Assembly: GCA_035610365.1 (NCBI GenBank)
Contig: CM069432.1
Coordinates: 234,884,104 to 234,948,103, forward strand
Direction: 5' to 3'
Origin: Aquatica leii
Taxonomy: Eukaryota > Arthropoda > Insecta > Coleoptera > Lampyridae
Length of the DNA: 64,000 nt
Both the position numbers and the translations under genes were made by a program. Shown here piece by piece: positions 45,837 through 55,989 of this stretch (positions are counted from its first letter, which is position 1; each line of letters begins with the position of its first letter). The notes beneath the pieces were generated by a model. That model was given only the letters and a program-made list of their open reading frames with translations, made no database searches and was not told the origin of the DNA.

Positions 45837-46716
45837 TTATTTATTAATATTAATACTACAATTGGAACATTCCTGAATGTTAATTGAGCGTATGTTTACA
45901 AATTGTTTAACATCATTTTCTTCCTCGTTCGTAACAGAAATAACAATATTAACTATATCAATTGAATTTTCGTTAGTGGTACTATTACTAGAATTTTTAA
46001 TGGTTCCGCCGTAGGCAATCCTGTTAGCCGTGTGGACTTTATGTGTTAAAGAATCTTCAACGTACTCTTCTGCAACGGTGTTGTATTTCCACCCTCCGTG
46101 TCTTTTCAAAGAAAGGACGTACAACCCGCTCCCCAAAAGTAGTAGAGGTTCTCCTAAAGCTGTGGCCCGTGTAATCTTTGCAGTGTTCCAGATTTAAAAA
46201 TTTTTCTATTTTCATCGGTATGATGGATAAAATATGCTTCCTTACTACTTGCCGTACACATTTGCTATTACCATAACGCAAAAAGAATTTACTGTCTTTG
46301 GTATTAGTGGGAGGCAACTGCAACCAGTTACCACAATCGATCGGGGGATTTTGTTCTTAGATTACAGAATCTTAACATTCCCTATGTCAAGTTTCATTTC
46401 AAAATTCAGCAAAATTAAAATATCATATAGATACGTATACCTGCTTGAATTTTGAAATGTCGGGATTTTCAGTACAAAGTACAAAGCGGCAATAAAAAAA
46501 ATAAAAAAAAATAAATATTTACTCTTCAAGCTACTTGGAGACCTAAGATTCGATACCTTGCCGTTAAAATATGCCAAAAGCACGGTTTCATTGATTTTTT
46601 GAATTTTTTGAATTACGTCATTGAGCCTTTGACTTTTCTGGCAGTAACGACGCTCGAGATGCATTAGCACCACTTTCGATTTGAGGAATATTTTCAACCT
46701 CGTCCAAATCACTCAT
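45837..46716 (-). pseudogene. Crypton-type tyrosine recombinase, broken
   Basis: A start codon at 46716 (minus) opens MSDLDEVENIPQIESGANAS followed by LLPEKS, the usual N-terminal lead. Then NETVLLAYFNGKVSNLRSPS follows, with SLKSKY (family: S-L-W-x-x-Y), and a degraded segment. The catalytic half includes DSKFFLRYGNSKCVRQVVRK, FLNLEHCKDYTGHSFRRTS, LKRHGGWKYNTVAEEYVEDS and an Asn/Glu-rich tail to 45837. The H-x-x-R motif (HSFR), the following His (RHGGW) and the nucleophile Tyr (AEEY) of a tyrosine recombinase are visible. The centre is scrambled by an A-rich stretch near 46490-46510 and the frame changes several times. Related domesticated genes (KIAA1958-like) exist, but this copy cannot be functional. 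Confidence 0.75.
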
Positions 46717-46719
46717 TGT

Positions 46720-48930
46720 ATCAATTACAAAGTGGATTTAAGATTAAAAATTTTATACTGAATATGTTTGTATACAAGCGTCCTAGCCACAGCAATTAAT
46801 CAATCAGCAAACTCGATTATGCCAGTAAATTTTTTATTATAGTATTATATACCCAAATATTTAGTACAGTTAATTCCTGTAGTAGTGAAAAAAAACGTAA
46901 TGCACAACGCGTAGATAAGTTTATTTTTTATACTCTCACCTCAAATAAAAAAGTTCACTTACCGCCACTTATAGTGCAAATAACTATGTTGGTAATGTAT
47001 TTAAATTAAATGATTCTAGTAGTTTAATTTTGCATACGATATCAGAAACTGCGGTTGTAAGTTTTTGTTGCTATAGGTATTATATTATTTTATGTAGGTA
47101 ATCAATTGCAAAAATCTAAAATTTTGTTTAATTAATGTCTAATTAAATTTTCCATTTGCTGTACATAAAAGTGAATAAAAAATCAATACAGATTATAATA
47201 TACAATTATTCAACGGATATTAGTAAGTACTTATGTTACATAGAACAGAAAAATAAAAATTGCTTAAAAATTTGATATAAAAAAATCTATTCTAAAATTA
47301 GTTGGTTTTAAATTTAAAAAAAAGTTTTAAAATTGTACTTTTCATTAGTAATTATTGTTTAAATCATCATTACATAATAATAAAAGGTAGGTGTATATAC
47401 CTATATATAAAAACATTATATTACAAATTCTACTCTGTGTTATAAATTGTAATTATTTTTAGCAGAATTTTATTTTACCTACTAGGAAATATAAAATTTA
47501 ATTTTGGAAAAAAAAATATTTTGTTTAGATTGTTTATGTATGTACGTACATGTACATTTTTAGAACAGTGTTTTATTATATTTATTTTATTAAAAATACA
47601 AAAGATACATCCACGGTGTTTGCTTTTGTGTGTTCGTAACAAAAATGCTTTGATTTTGTTTAGATTTTTAACTTTTCTAAGTATTCTAAAAATACTTTTT
47701 CAAGTATATTTAAATATTTTTTTTTATTTGAACATAATAAGAAACATGTTAATACAAATTTTATATTTGTTTTAATTTACAATATAATCATACATTTTGT
47801 ATATTTACTTAAAGTTGCAAAGCGTTTAGTAGAGTTCTGTAAAAGTTACATTTTTGTTTAGATACGTAGTCCTTTACAACATAGAAAGTCGGTTGATAAG
47901 TATTTGAGGACATTTTGTGTAAGTCTTGAATGTTGGGCTAAAGTACATAAATACGTTAGTGTCAAACAGAATGAAATAGTAGTCATTAAAGACCAAATTC
48001 CGTGAAACACCATCTTTTTCTTGTTTGTTTACACATAGTTAGGGACAATTTATTTATTCGAATATTGATTAACAAACTTATTGATAAGATTTTTGTTTAC
48101 CACATAGTTGCAACGTTTTTAAATGTTATTATTATCTATTTTAAATCAAAATTTTCTGTTTTAATTAGAAATATAACATCAATGTAAGAATACATTTCTT
48201 TTGTTCTTTACAAAAACATAATATTGATATGCATATATTAAATTAATTCAACATTTTGTGTATTTAATCAGTAATTTTTTGTAATTTTATAATAACTTTT
48301 TACTAATAATATGTATTTAGAGTATTTAAAAAAAACGCTTGTATAAATTTTTAAAATTTTTGTGAATAACAAGAATACGAAAATTTAATACTTTGTGAGC
48401 ACAGCAATATTGACGCATTTTATATCTTTGCTGTTATTTGAATAAAAAATGAAATTACTCAAGAGAGGTGAGAATTTGCATAGAGAAAGGCAAAGGGTGT
48501 GTTTTGTCTGTAAAGAAGTCTCATGCAATATTTTCTTGACTTATTAGAACACAATTTCTGCTATGTTGTATGTTATACTTTATTAAAGATCTAAAACACA
48601 TACAAAGTGAAACGATTTATTTTTTGGAACGAATTTTAATAAATATACATCTACTTTTTGACTTTGTGAACTTGTAGGTCAGAGTTACTATCACAAATCA
48701 TTAAAATGATGGTTTTTTATATAAACATCCGGTAAAACAAATTTTCTTTTGTTATTTATTTTTTATTTTGTTTAAACGCTTTTAAGTTTTATTTTTACTA
48801 ATAAGAAGTTGTGTGACAATTTATCTTTGATTAGAATTACTCGAAAAAACTCACTAACAACTGTAAACAATTGAATATTGAAATCAAACTGACTTTTTAA
48901 ATATTTGTTTGTGTTGCGGTCGTTACTATT
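46720..48930. other. Very AT-rich DNA, nothing recognised
   Basis: Short Phe/Leu/Ile-rich frames only (47521-47775, 48002-48187), typical of AT-rich noise. No transposon ends seen. Confidence 0.55.
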
Positions 48931-48939
48931 AACAACATA

Positions 48940-49120
48940 CCTTATAAGTAATTTACGTAACAACTGTCGAAAGTAAAGCATAGCTTAAATTAATTTTTCT
49001 GTTGTTTTTTGCATAATTACATTATTTTTTGAAAGTAATAAAAAAAATTTGAAATCACCAGAAATATAATGTTGGTACTACATTTATTACTAAATCAAGA
49101 TATTTTTAAAAACTTTTTCA
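48940..49120 (+). repeat. Dispersed repeat R1, copy 2
   Basis: Direct-orientation mate of 4310-4500. Shared blocks include AGTAATTTACGTAACAA, GTCGAAAG, TGTTGTTTTTTG and TTGGTACTACATTTATTA. Confidence 0.6.
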
Positions 49121-49173
49121 CCTGCCGCATACTCGATCTAATAACATAATTGCCTTTAAACATTATGTTTTAT

Positions 49174-49205
49174 CAAAGAGCATATAATAGTAAAGAGATT
49201 CAACG
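49174..49205 (+). repeat. 32-bp perfect inverted match to 54650-54681
   Basis: The 32 nt starting CAAAGAGCATATAATAGTAA are the exact reverse complement of 54650-54681. The match stops abruptly on both sides. Repeated exact words this long are unexpected by chance and suggest a shared small element or conserved site. Confidence 0.7.
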
Positions 49206-50411
49206 TAACGAAGAAATACGTAGCGCGTACGGTGTGTTGCCTATGCGAAAATATTACACATTTTTGCATTTTTCGATAGTCTAACCAGAAAAATAAATTT
49301 CTTAGATAATGAAAGAGAAGGATGTAAAATCACAATAGAGAGACATTAAACTGTTCAACCTGTTTTTATTTAACAGAGTTGCCAAGTATCATTTGTAATG
49401 TATATTTGTAAAGAAGTTTCTACCACTACAGTTTCGGACCGGATTGCTCTGATGATTAATCCTTTAAGTACGGTCAAAAGAAGTTTCAAGGAATAGATGA
49501 CAAGTACCTAGATACACTTTTACACTGCACGCAAACAAAAGAAAATGAAATGTATATACTTTTTCAAATATGTAGTCTGTACAATTTAACTCCTACATAA
49601 TCTGGTCCTAAGATTACAATTAAACATTGACCAATGGCGAAATCCAATCACAGAAGTAATTGGATTTGTTAGTAAACAATTCTTGTTAACAAAAATCATA
49701 CCATTATACAAAATAAAATTTATTAAAATTTGCTGTTTATTATAAATGCAGTAACATATAGTATGTACTACATAATAAATTATACAGTACATAAGATACA
49801 TAAAAATAAGTGTAGCCAGTATAGCTCTACAAATTTCGTACATGCTTCCGCGTTTGATTTCGATGAGTCACATAATAGGTAATGTGGTTTAAATCAACGA
49901 TAGGTAATGTAAATGCAATAACATAATATGTACATAATAAGACCAAAAAATAATACAAAATTACCTAACTAAAAAATTTAAAACTAAAATGACTAAACAT
50001 AAGTATTGTTTCACCAATTTCGTACATACAACACGTTTGATTTAGCGTATACAATGTTTTAAATAAATAAACAATAGTAAATTCCTCTAAACCGGTACAT
50101 TAAAAACTGTGGGTAGTAAAAACAAGTTGACAATTTTAATTACAAATTTATAAACGAAAAAAATCTTTAATTTTCTAAGAAGCACCTTTAACTTGGAACA
50201 ACTGTTAAGAAAGTTGCCATTATTTAGAACATAATTACTTGTATTTATTTATCTTTATTTATTGTTTAAATTCTTTACTTTGTTGTTTTTTATTTGCGTA
50301 CGACAACTACTGATCCTTAACTCTTGTGATAACCACTTCAATGTTTTTTTTAATTTACATTCTATCAAATGCTTTATTAAGTATAATTTGTGTTGATAGC
50401 AAACGGAATTA

Positions 50412-50569
50412 CTATTTAACCAACCAGGTAATATCTTTTGATATTTGAATATGACAAATTTCTAATAAAATTTTTTTGAAATTTGTTTTTGCTTTATTGT
50501 TTTTGAAATATTCAGTAAATACGTCTAATACTGTAGTTACAACCAAAATTACTTTATCATTTGGAATCT
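50412..50569 (-). pseudogene. P/THAP9-like ORF, 3' part (left of TTAA element)
   Basis: The minus strand reads IPNDKVILVVTTVLDVFTEY followed by FKNNKAKTNFKKILLEICH and ends DITWLVK then stop. Joined to the part at 53447-53660 through a single TTAA, the frame runs DYAKDDV-K-IPNDKVIL without interruption. The P-S/N-D-x-V pattern followed by a hydrophobic helix fits the C-terminal region of P-element/THAP9-like transposases; this assignment is tentative. Confidence 0.5.
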
Positions 50570-50823
50570 TTAAGTACACGGAGAGAAATCTGCAATCACT
50601 AGTTATGAATAGTATGTTCATAAATTACACATTTAATAAAATTTATAAAATATGAATTATATTATGATGTTATGCGTAATACGCATACAACATTCCTAAG
50701 AGTGCAATTTGTATGAGTTACGTGTATTCATGTATTATGATTATGGTTTATAAATGTAATGAAGTTATGAATTGTTTTCATATTTTATTAGTTATCACTA
50801 TAGTTATAATTTTATCTTAAGTT

Positions 50824-50937
50824 ATGAGCAAACCTTCTTATATTATGATACATCAGCAAAACCAGCAGAACGTTTCACACGCAGATAGTGTGTGCATTGC
50901 ATCAACTAAAGAAGTGATTTCATCAACTGATAAAAAG
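50824..50937 (+). other. Candidate coding exon inside the TTAA element
   Basis: ATG opens MSKPSYIMIHQQNQQNVSHA then DSVCIASTKEVISSTDKK, ending at AAAAAG/GTAAGC, a good splice donor. About 250 bp from the left end of the element, on the plus strand, it sits where a transposase first exon could be. A second open stretch (51770-51925) reads VVKPKGRQKIENKVWKVSIG and ends CFGNG-stop, but I could not find an acceptor that joins the two in frame with confidence. Neither part is recognised. Confidence 0.25.
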
Positions 50938-52086
50938 GTAAGCAAAATGTAATAAAATTGTCATATATTTCTGTTTTTTGAGTTCTAATGTTTGTATATT
51001 AATTATTTTCTACGAATATACATAAGATACAAATATTAGTACTTATAACATATTCACATACAAATTTATAATTCTTGCGTAAACTAGTAGGTAACGAAAA
51101 TATATTACATTATAAAGTACATATGTATTTGTATGAGGTGTACCAAATTAATTAGCCGTTTATCTCAATTTTACATTATATATTGTGCGTATTTCCATTT
51201 CTTAAAATTAATATTAAAAACGTTCATAAATACTAACAATCCAAAGTAGGTACATATGTTCTGTTTTGTATTTAAAATGATAAGTTTCTCCGGTATCAGC
51301 TAGTGTCAAAAATGTTTACATAAGTTAGAATTTTACAACACGTTCTAGTCATTAATGCACATACGTCTAAGGTAATCAAATCCCTATCGCGAAACGATTC
51401 AAGGAATTACATATATTCCGGTACCCGTATTTATTACCACAAAAACATACAGTTGTCAAAGTAGTCATAGTATCCAAAGTAATCAAAGTAACGAGTTAAA
51501 GTAACGAATACAAACAGTATAAGTAAGGAATAGTAACGATTACTCAAAAGTAACGAAATTCACCATCACTTTAACTTAAATTAGAATTAGATATACAAGA
51601 TGTTCAAAGTTATCTGTTTATTATTGCTATTTTGATTAATATTAAAGCTACGAATTAGATTAAATTGAAAGTTGAAACACTTTTGATCACTTTCTGTTTT
51701 TTTACATTTTCTAATACACATACTTCTTATTTCTAGATTTGCGTCGCTATAATTTAACTAAAGTATTGCAGAGTTGTAAAACCTAAAGGCCGTCAGAAAA
51801 TAGAAAATAAGGTATGGAAAGTTAGCATTGGAGATACACGGAAGTTTTTTAGTTCTGAAGTGAGAACAGTGGCAGATATGTGTAGTAAGGATGACGATAA
51901 TCTAGTTTGCTTTGGTAACGGATAATATTACGCATTTATACAATAATTTTATATAAACTTTTGATGCCTACTTTAAAATAATGGATTTGATAAACGTTGT
52001 AATAGCGGCTTCCACGGCCGGAGTCTATACTAAGATAAGAACGTCTTCCGGGTTTGGACCGTGTCAATGTTGTAACCGAAGTTGCC

Positions 52087-52122
52087 AACGTTTTGCCCAC
52101 TTTCGTAAGGGGCTTCATCAGG
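52087..52122 (-). ncRNA. Hammerhead-like stem-loop (motif 5, left arm)
   Basis: The minus strand reads CTGATGA, extra A, stem GCCC/GGGC, then AAAAC and GTT. The conserved GAAA box has become AAAA, so this copy would lack the ribozyme core. Confidence 0.4.
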
Positions 52123-52499
52123 GCGTCAGAGAAATCGAAGAACTCAAAGAAGCAACCGAAATCTAACTAAACACTTCTCAAAAGTTAGGTAATCAACTTG
52201 TGAACTAAGCCAGATTCTAAACTAAGAAAAGGTAAGAAAGAAAACGATAAACTTGAAAAAGCAAACGAAAATCTAACAAAGAACCACTACAAAGTTAGGT
52301 AATCAACTTGTGAACCAAGCCAGATTCTAGAATCCTAACTCTGTAGTGGTTCTTTGTTAGATTTTCGTTTGCTTTTCCAAGTTTATCGTTTTCTTTCTTA
52401 CCTTTTCTGAGTTTAGAATCTAGCTTGGTTCACAAGTTGATTACCTAACTTTTAGTTAGATTTTGGTTGCTTGTTTGAGTTCTTCGATTTCTCTCACAC

Positions 52500-52535
52500 C
52501 CTGATGAAGACCCTTACGAAAGTGGGCGAAACGTT
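52500..52535 (+). ncRNA. Hammerhead-like stem-loop (motif 6, right arm)
   Basis: CTGATGA, extra A, stem GACCC/GGGC (one bulged base), 10-nt loop TTACGAAAGT, then GAAAC and GTT. Both core boxes are intact, unlike the copy in the left arm. Confidence 0.45.
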
Positions 52536-53063
52536 GGCAACTTCGGTTACAACATTGACACGGTCCAAACCCGGAAGACGTTCTTATCTTAGTATTGATA
52601 AACGTTGCTGCCTATATGATAAGTAAACCTATTACAAAAATTATTTGTATTCATGTTCTTCAACTTCCATATTAAAAATCGTTTTTGTTAAATTATTTTG
52701 ACTGCAATAGAAGAAAAGTTTTGTGGTTAGCAACTTGTAAAATTATTTTTTTAAATTGTTGCTCAAGTTCTGTTTCAGTTTTGTTTATATTATTTACGTT
52801 TTATTTATTATAATAATCTGTATTATTATTATGTGTTACTAGTTATGTATTAGTTCTTGTGTTACGTGTTTTACTAATTTATAAAATATATATGAGAAAT
52901 ATCTTGTGGTTATTTCGTATAAGAATGAGTAAAATTAACTCCGAAATTATGATTAATATTCATAATTGTTAATACACCATTCTGAATATCATTTAATAAA
53001 CAATACTTTATTTATCACATATTATGATTGGCTGCTTAAAAAGTTATTCTTTATTTAATTAGA

Positions 53064-53350
53064 GTTTATGAATATTAATCATAAAAAAATGTGATTATTA
53101 AGCATACATAATGAAAATACTTCGTTACTGGATGTGAATTATAATCATAATAGATGTGACTTAAATCACATATTACAATTACCTGGTTAAATTTTTATTC
53201 TTAATATGATCATTGTTTGTGAGTATTATTCATAAAGATATGATTATTACGCATATATAACGAAATCGTTTACTTCATAATTTATGAATTATAATCATCA
53301 TCGATGCTAACATGACTATTCACAAATTATACCTATGGTTTATAAATTTA
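53064..53350 (+). repeat. Subterminal tandem repeat of the TTAA element, two units of ~150 bp
   Basis: Unit 1 from GAGTTTATGAATATTAATCA and unit 2 from GTGAGTATTATTCATAAAGA share the order ATGATTATTA-GCATA-ATAACGAAA, TTCGTTACT/TTTACTTC, GAATTATAATCATAAT(C)GATG and AATCACA/ATTCACAAATTA. They lie just inside the right end of the element. Confidence 0.55.
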
Positions 53351-53446
53351 TGAATAGCTAGTAGTAGTTGTTTTTTATGCTTAAATTACGCATAAGTTGT
53401 GCGTCTTACGAATGATATCTGAAAACATTTCTCTCCGTGTACTTAA

Positions 53447-53660
53447 CGTCATCTTTAGCATAATCTTTTTGTAATATAAAAAGTTCACTCGTATTGTTCA
53501 AGGTGCCTTCGAAACATAATTGTTTGCAGTATTGACAATTAAATTTTTTTATAATTTTATGAAGAACATAATTCCTGCTACATATACCACCGAACAGTTT
53601 TCTATCACTAACAGAACAACAATAACAAATTAATGTAACGACTTTGTCCTGAAGAAACAT
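53447..53660 (-). pseudogene. P/THAP9-like ORF, 5' part (right of TTAA element)
   Basis: The minus strand encodes VVTLICYCCSVSDRKLFGGI then LHKIIKKFNCQYCKQLCFEG and SELFILQKDYAKDDV up to the TTAA. Paired cysteines (CQYC) after a helix HKIIKKF and the L-x(5)-K-x-Y pattern fit the C-terminal region of P/THAP9-like transposases. Nothing recognisable continues upstream of 53660. Interrupted by the TTAA element; see the other half at 50412-50569. Confidence 0.5.
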
Positions 53661-53664
53661 AAAA

Positions 53665-55140
53665 CTGCGGCAAATTTACGAAAGTGTGATTGTAAATTTT
53701 TTAGTACCTATAGTTATTTATTTTCATGTACAGGCAATTAGAATACGTAATTGCAAAAGGGATACTTTACTTTAGGCGAAAGACAAAGACGGTAGGTACA
53801 ATGTGAACGTGTCCTCAAGTCGGTAACAAGCAGTTTTTCTTAGGAGTATAGTAATTGTTTGACAAAAAGGTTTTAAAGAGGATTAGAATCTTACGGTGTG
53901 AGTAGAATTTAAATATTTGATGACAGCTGACAACGGCATTTCTTTTGCATCTATTTAGAATTTAACAGAAGAAAAATGTATTTTTTGTATAATATTTTAA
54001 CGATTTTACAATACGTCAATCGGTCAATCAATCCTTTAATCACATATTTATTATACTATTTCTTGCAAGTGGTTTGGATCACCTATCGTTTATTACTCAT
54101 TTTAGTTACTTTGGACGCAAGACATGCACTAAAAGAAAATTGTAACACTTATCTTTTTTTAAATCAAAATAAAGAAATATCTTACAGTAATACGCAGTTT
54201 GCAAAGAGAAAATATGATATCTCGGATCAGAACTTATATGAGCAACATTTAATTAATAATTATTGAAGAAGTTATAGATTAATAATGACATTACTACTAA
54301 TGAACAATTTAAAATACTGTTAAAAAAATATGATTTCTTCAATAATGTTTTTTTAACTAATGTTACATCACATAAAAAGGGATTACAAATGTCACGTTAA
54401 ATCTATTCTCAATCACGGACCAATATCATAATAAAGTCTATTATGAATTAATCAGTATCTACTTATATTCACGTGAAAACCGTGTTAAATCTGACAACAG
54501 TGTTAGTGGTAAAGCAGGGAAGCTTTTGAAAGGTGCAAGAAAAGTGGTTCTATTCGAAACTACATTACTTTGTTATGTCTTCAATAGAGGGACGATCACA
54601 GCGTTCGTAGCGGCGACATAACTTTCACTGTTACGCCAATTTAAAAGGACGTTGAATCTCTTTACTATTATATGCTCTTTGGTTTTATGTGGATTTCTAT
54701 TTTTTATTTTGCCGCTATAAAGTTTTATTTATGTAACTAAACTAACAAACGAATATTGACGTTTGCGATTTTGGCAGCACAAGTGGTACGGTGAAATAAT
54801 CTTACGTAAACGGTCTGGTGGGGTCCACACGGACTACTCACTCACAATACTTATAATAATTAAATAATCAGCGCAGAAAAATTAACCTACAAATTATTGT
54901 AAAAATCAAAGTAATATTTTGAAATTATAATTTCATTTATTAACTGCAACAGGCTTGTTCTAGGCAAAGCTTCTCATTGTCAGATTCTGATGATATCTTT
55001 TGAGTAGTATTAAGATTACTGGTTAATAATACTAGTTTACACTCTTGTTCACCATAAGAATTATTGTACATCAACTCATGTGGTTTATCTTCATCAATTC
55101 TAAATATCTTAATGTCCAAAATGAAGGTTTTCTTGTCAGT
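53665..55140. other. Gene-poor DNA; contains the 32-bp inverted match
   Basis: The plus-strand frame at 53976-54266 has no known domain. The word at 54650-54681 is the exact inverse of 49174-49205. Around 54510-54700 the composition is slightly more balanced. No transposon ends identified. Confidence 0.45.
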
Positions 55141-55147
55141 GTTCTTA

Positions 55148-55930
55148 TTAATCTAAATAGGTACCTTGATTTTGAAAATAATAAAAGTTGTCATAACAAA
55201 AGTTGTACACAGTATGTTTTTTTGCCGACTTTATAATGCTCACATACTGATCAGGAACATAAATTGGACCCGATTTACGAGCTTTTTTAATCTGCTTCTC
55301 AATGTTGGAATCTCTTTCATTTTGAGTATGTCCACATATTAAATATTTGTGCCTTATAGATTTAATCCACTTGAATGTTAAAATAACTTTACGGTACATA
55401 ATAGAAATGTTTTTATTTTTATTTTGTTCGGCCCAAATGTTAGAATAAAAAATGACTTTTATTTTGTATTCAATACTCATTGTTTCATTCATGAAGCAGG
55501 TTCTCTAAGTAACGCCATACACAGGAAATGATTTCAACAGAACTTTGGTTTGCTTGTTTTTTGTGCCATATGTAACAATTGACTAAGTTGGTGTCAAGTT
55601 GAAAAATTGTAAAATTAAAAACATTTAATTTGGAGACGTCAAAAAATGTTCAGGTATCACCCTGAGGGCATGGTAATACCGCTTGTAAAGCATACACTGT
55701 TACTATATAAGTATTCTTTTCATCATTCTCTTTTTCAATTCGTACCGAAAGGTTTTGTTTTTCTTTGGTAGGTGCATTCTCAAACTTTCTGCAGATCTCG
55801 CACTGATCCTTAAATCATTAAAATTGTTCTCACCATCACTCATTAAAAAAATTGAGTTACTAGCAGCACTGCAATCTGCATCTTGTTTGGCAGTGTAAAA
55901 GTTTTCATTTGCGTCACTGCTATCACACAC
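55148..55930 (-). pseudogene. CGGQN-family protein, copy 2, strongly decayed
   Basis: The minus strand shows an acidic N-terminal part (DSSDANENFYTAKQDADC) at 55930-55705, then scraps matching LPCPQG and KLNVFNFTIF, then KVIFYSNIWAEQNKNKNIS (family YSDNCGGQNKN) and HKYLICGHTQNERDSNIEKQ, ending RKSGPIYVPDQYVSIIKSAK. The order equals that of copy 1 at 17.3-18.1 kb but the sequence is clearly another branch. The CGGQN core reads WAEQN and several frame changes are present. No function remains. Confidence 0.7.
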
Positions 55931-55989
55931 GATGTAAGTGCAATTTCTCGGTGTCGTAACTGCTTGGGATACAGCTATAACAAAAAAAT

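Larger units (their letters stand above)
52000..52594. mobile_element. PLE-type inverted-repeat unit with 13-bp target duplication
   Basis: TTGATAAACGTTG occurs directly on both sides (51987-51999 and 52595-52607), a perfect 13-bp target duplication. Between them, about 265-bp arms (up to 52296, and from 52336) are reverse complements around a ~39-nt centre. Each arm carries GACACGGTCCAAACCCGGAA, CCGAAGTTGCCAACG and a hammerhead-like motif. The left end has about 26 extra bases (TAATAGCGGCTTCC...) before the symmetric part begins. The left arm also contains a 40-bp segment twice (52180-52219 and 52289-52328). PLE copies are known with inverted terminal repeats and a short one-sided extension, which is what is seen; there is no coding sequence. 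Confidence 0.75.
50570..53446. mobile_element. TTAA-target DNA element, non-autonomous (2.9 kb)
   Basis: TTAA at 50570-50573 and 53443-53446 bound perfect 16-bp inverted ends, GTACACGGAGAGAAAT and its inverse. TTAA targets are used by piggyBac and Kolobok elements; the ends match neither of the piggyBac copies I know nor the one at 7.8 kb, so the superfamily is open. Removal with one TTAA restores the flanking ORF, which supports true insertion. Subterminal DNA is rich in short palindromic words (TTATGCGTAAT, TATGAATTATAATCAT). A degenerate AAAGTAACGA simple repeat lies at 51460-51570. No recognisable transposase is present. A PLE-type inverted unit (52000-52594) has inserted into it. Confidence 0.8.

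Noticed and set aside
47521-48187. Hydrophobic ORFs that could be read as membrane proteins
   Set aside because: Phe/Leu/Ile/Tyr-rich translations are the default product of this very AT-rich DNA; no start context, splice sites or conservation signal.
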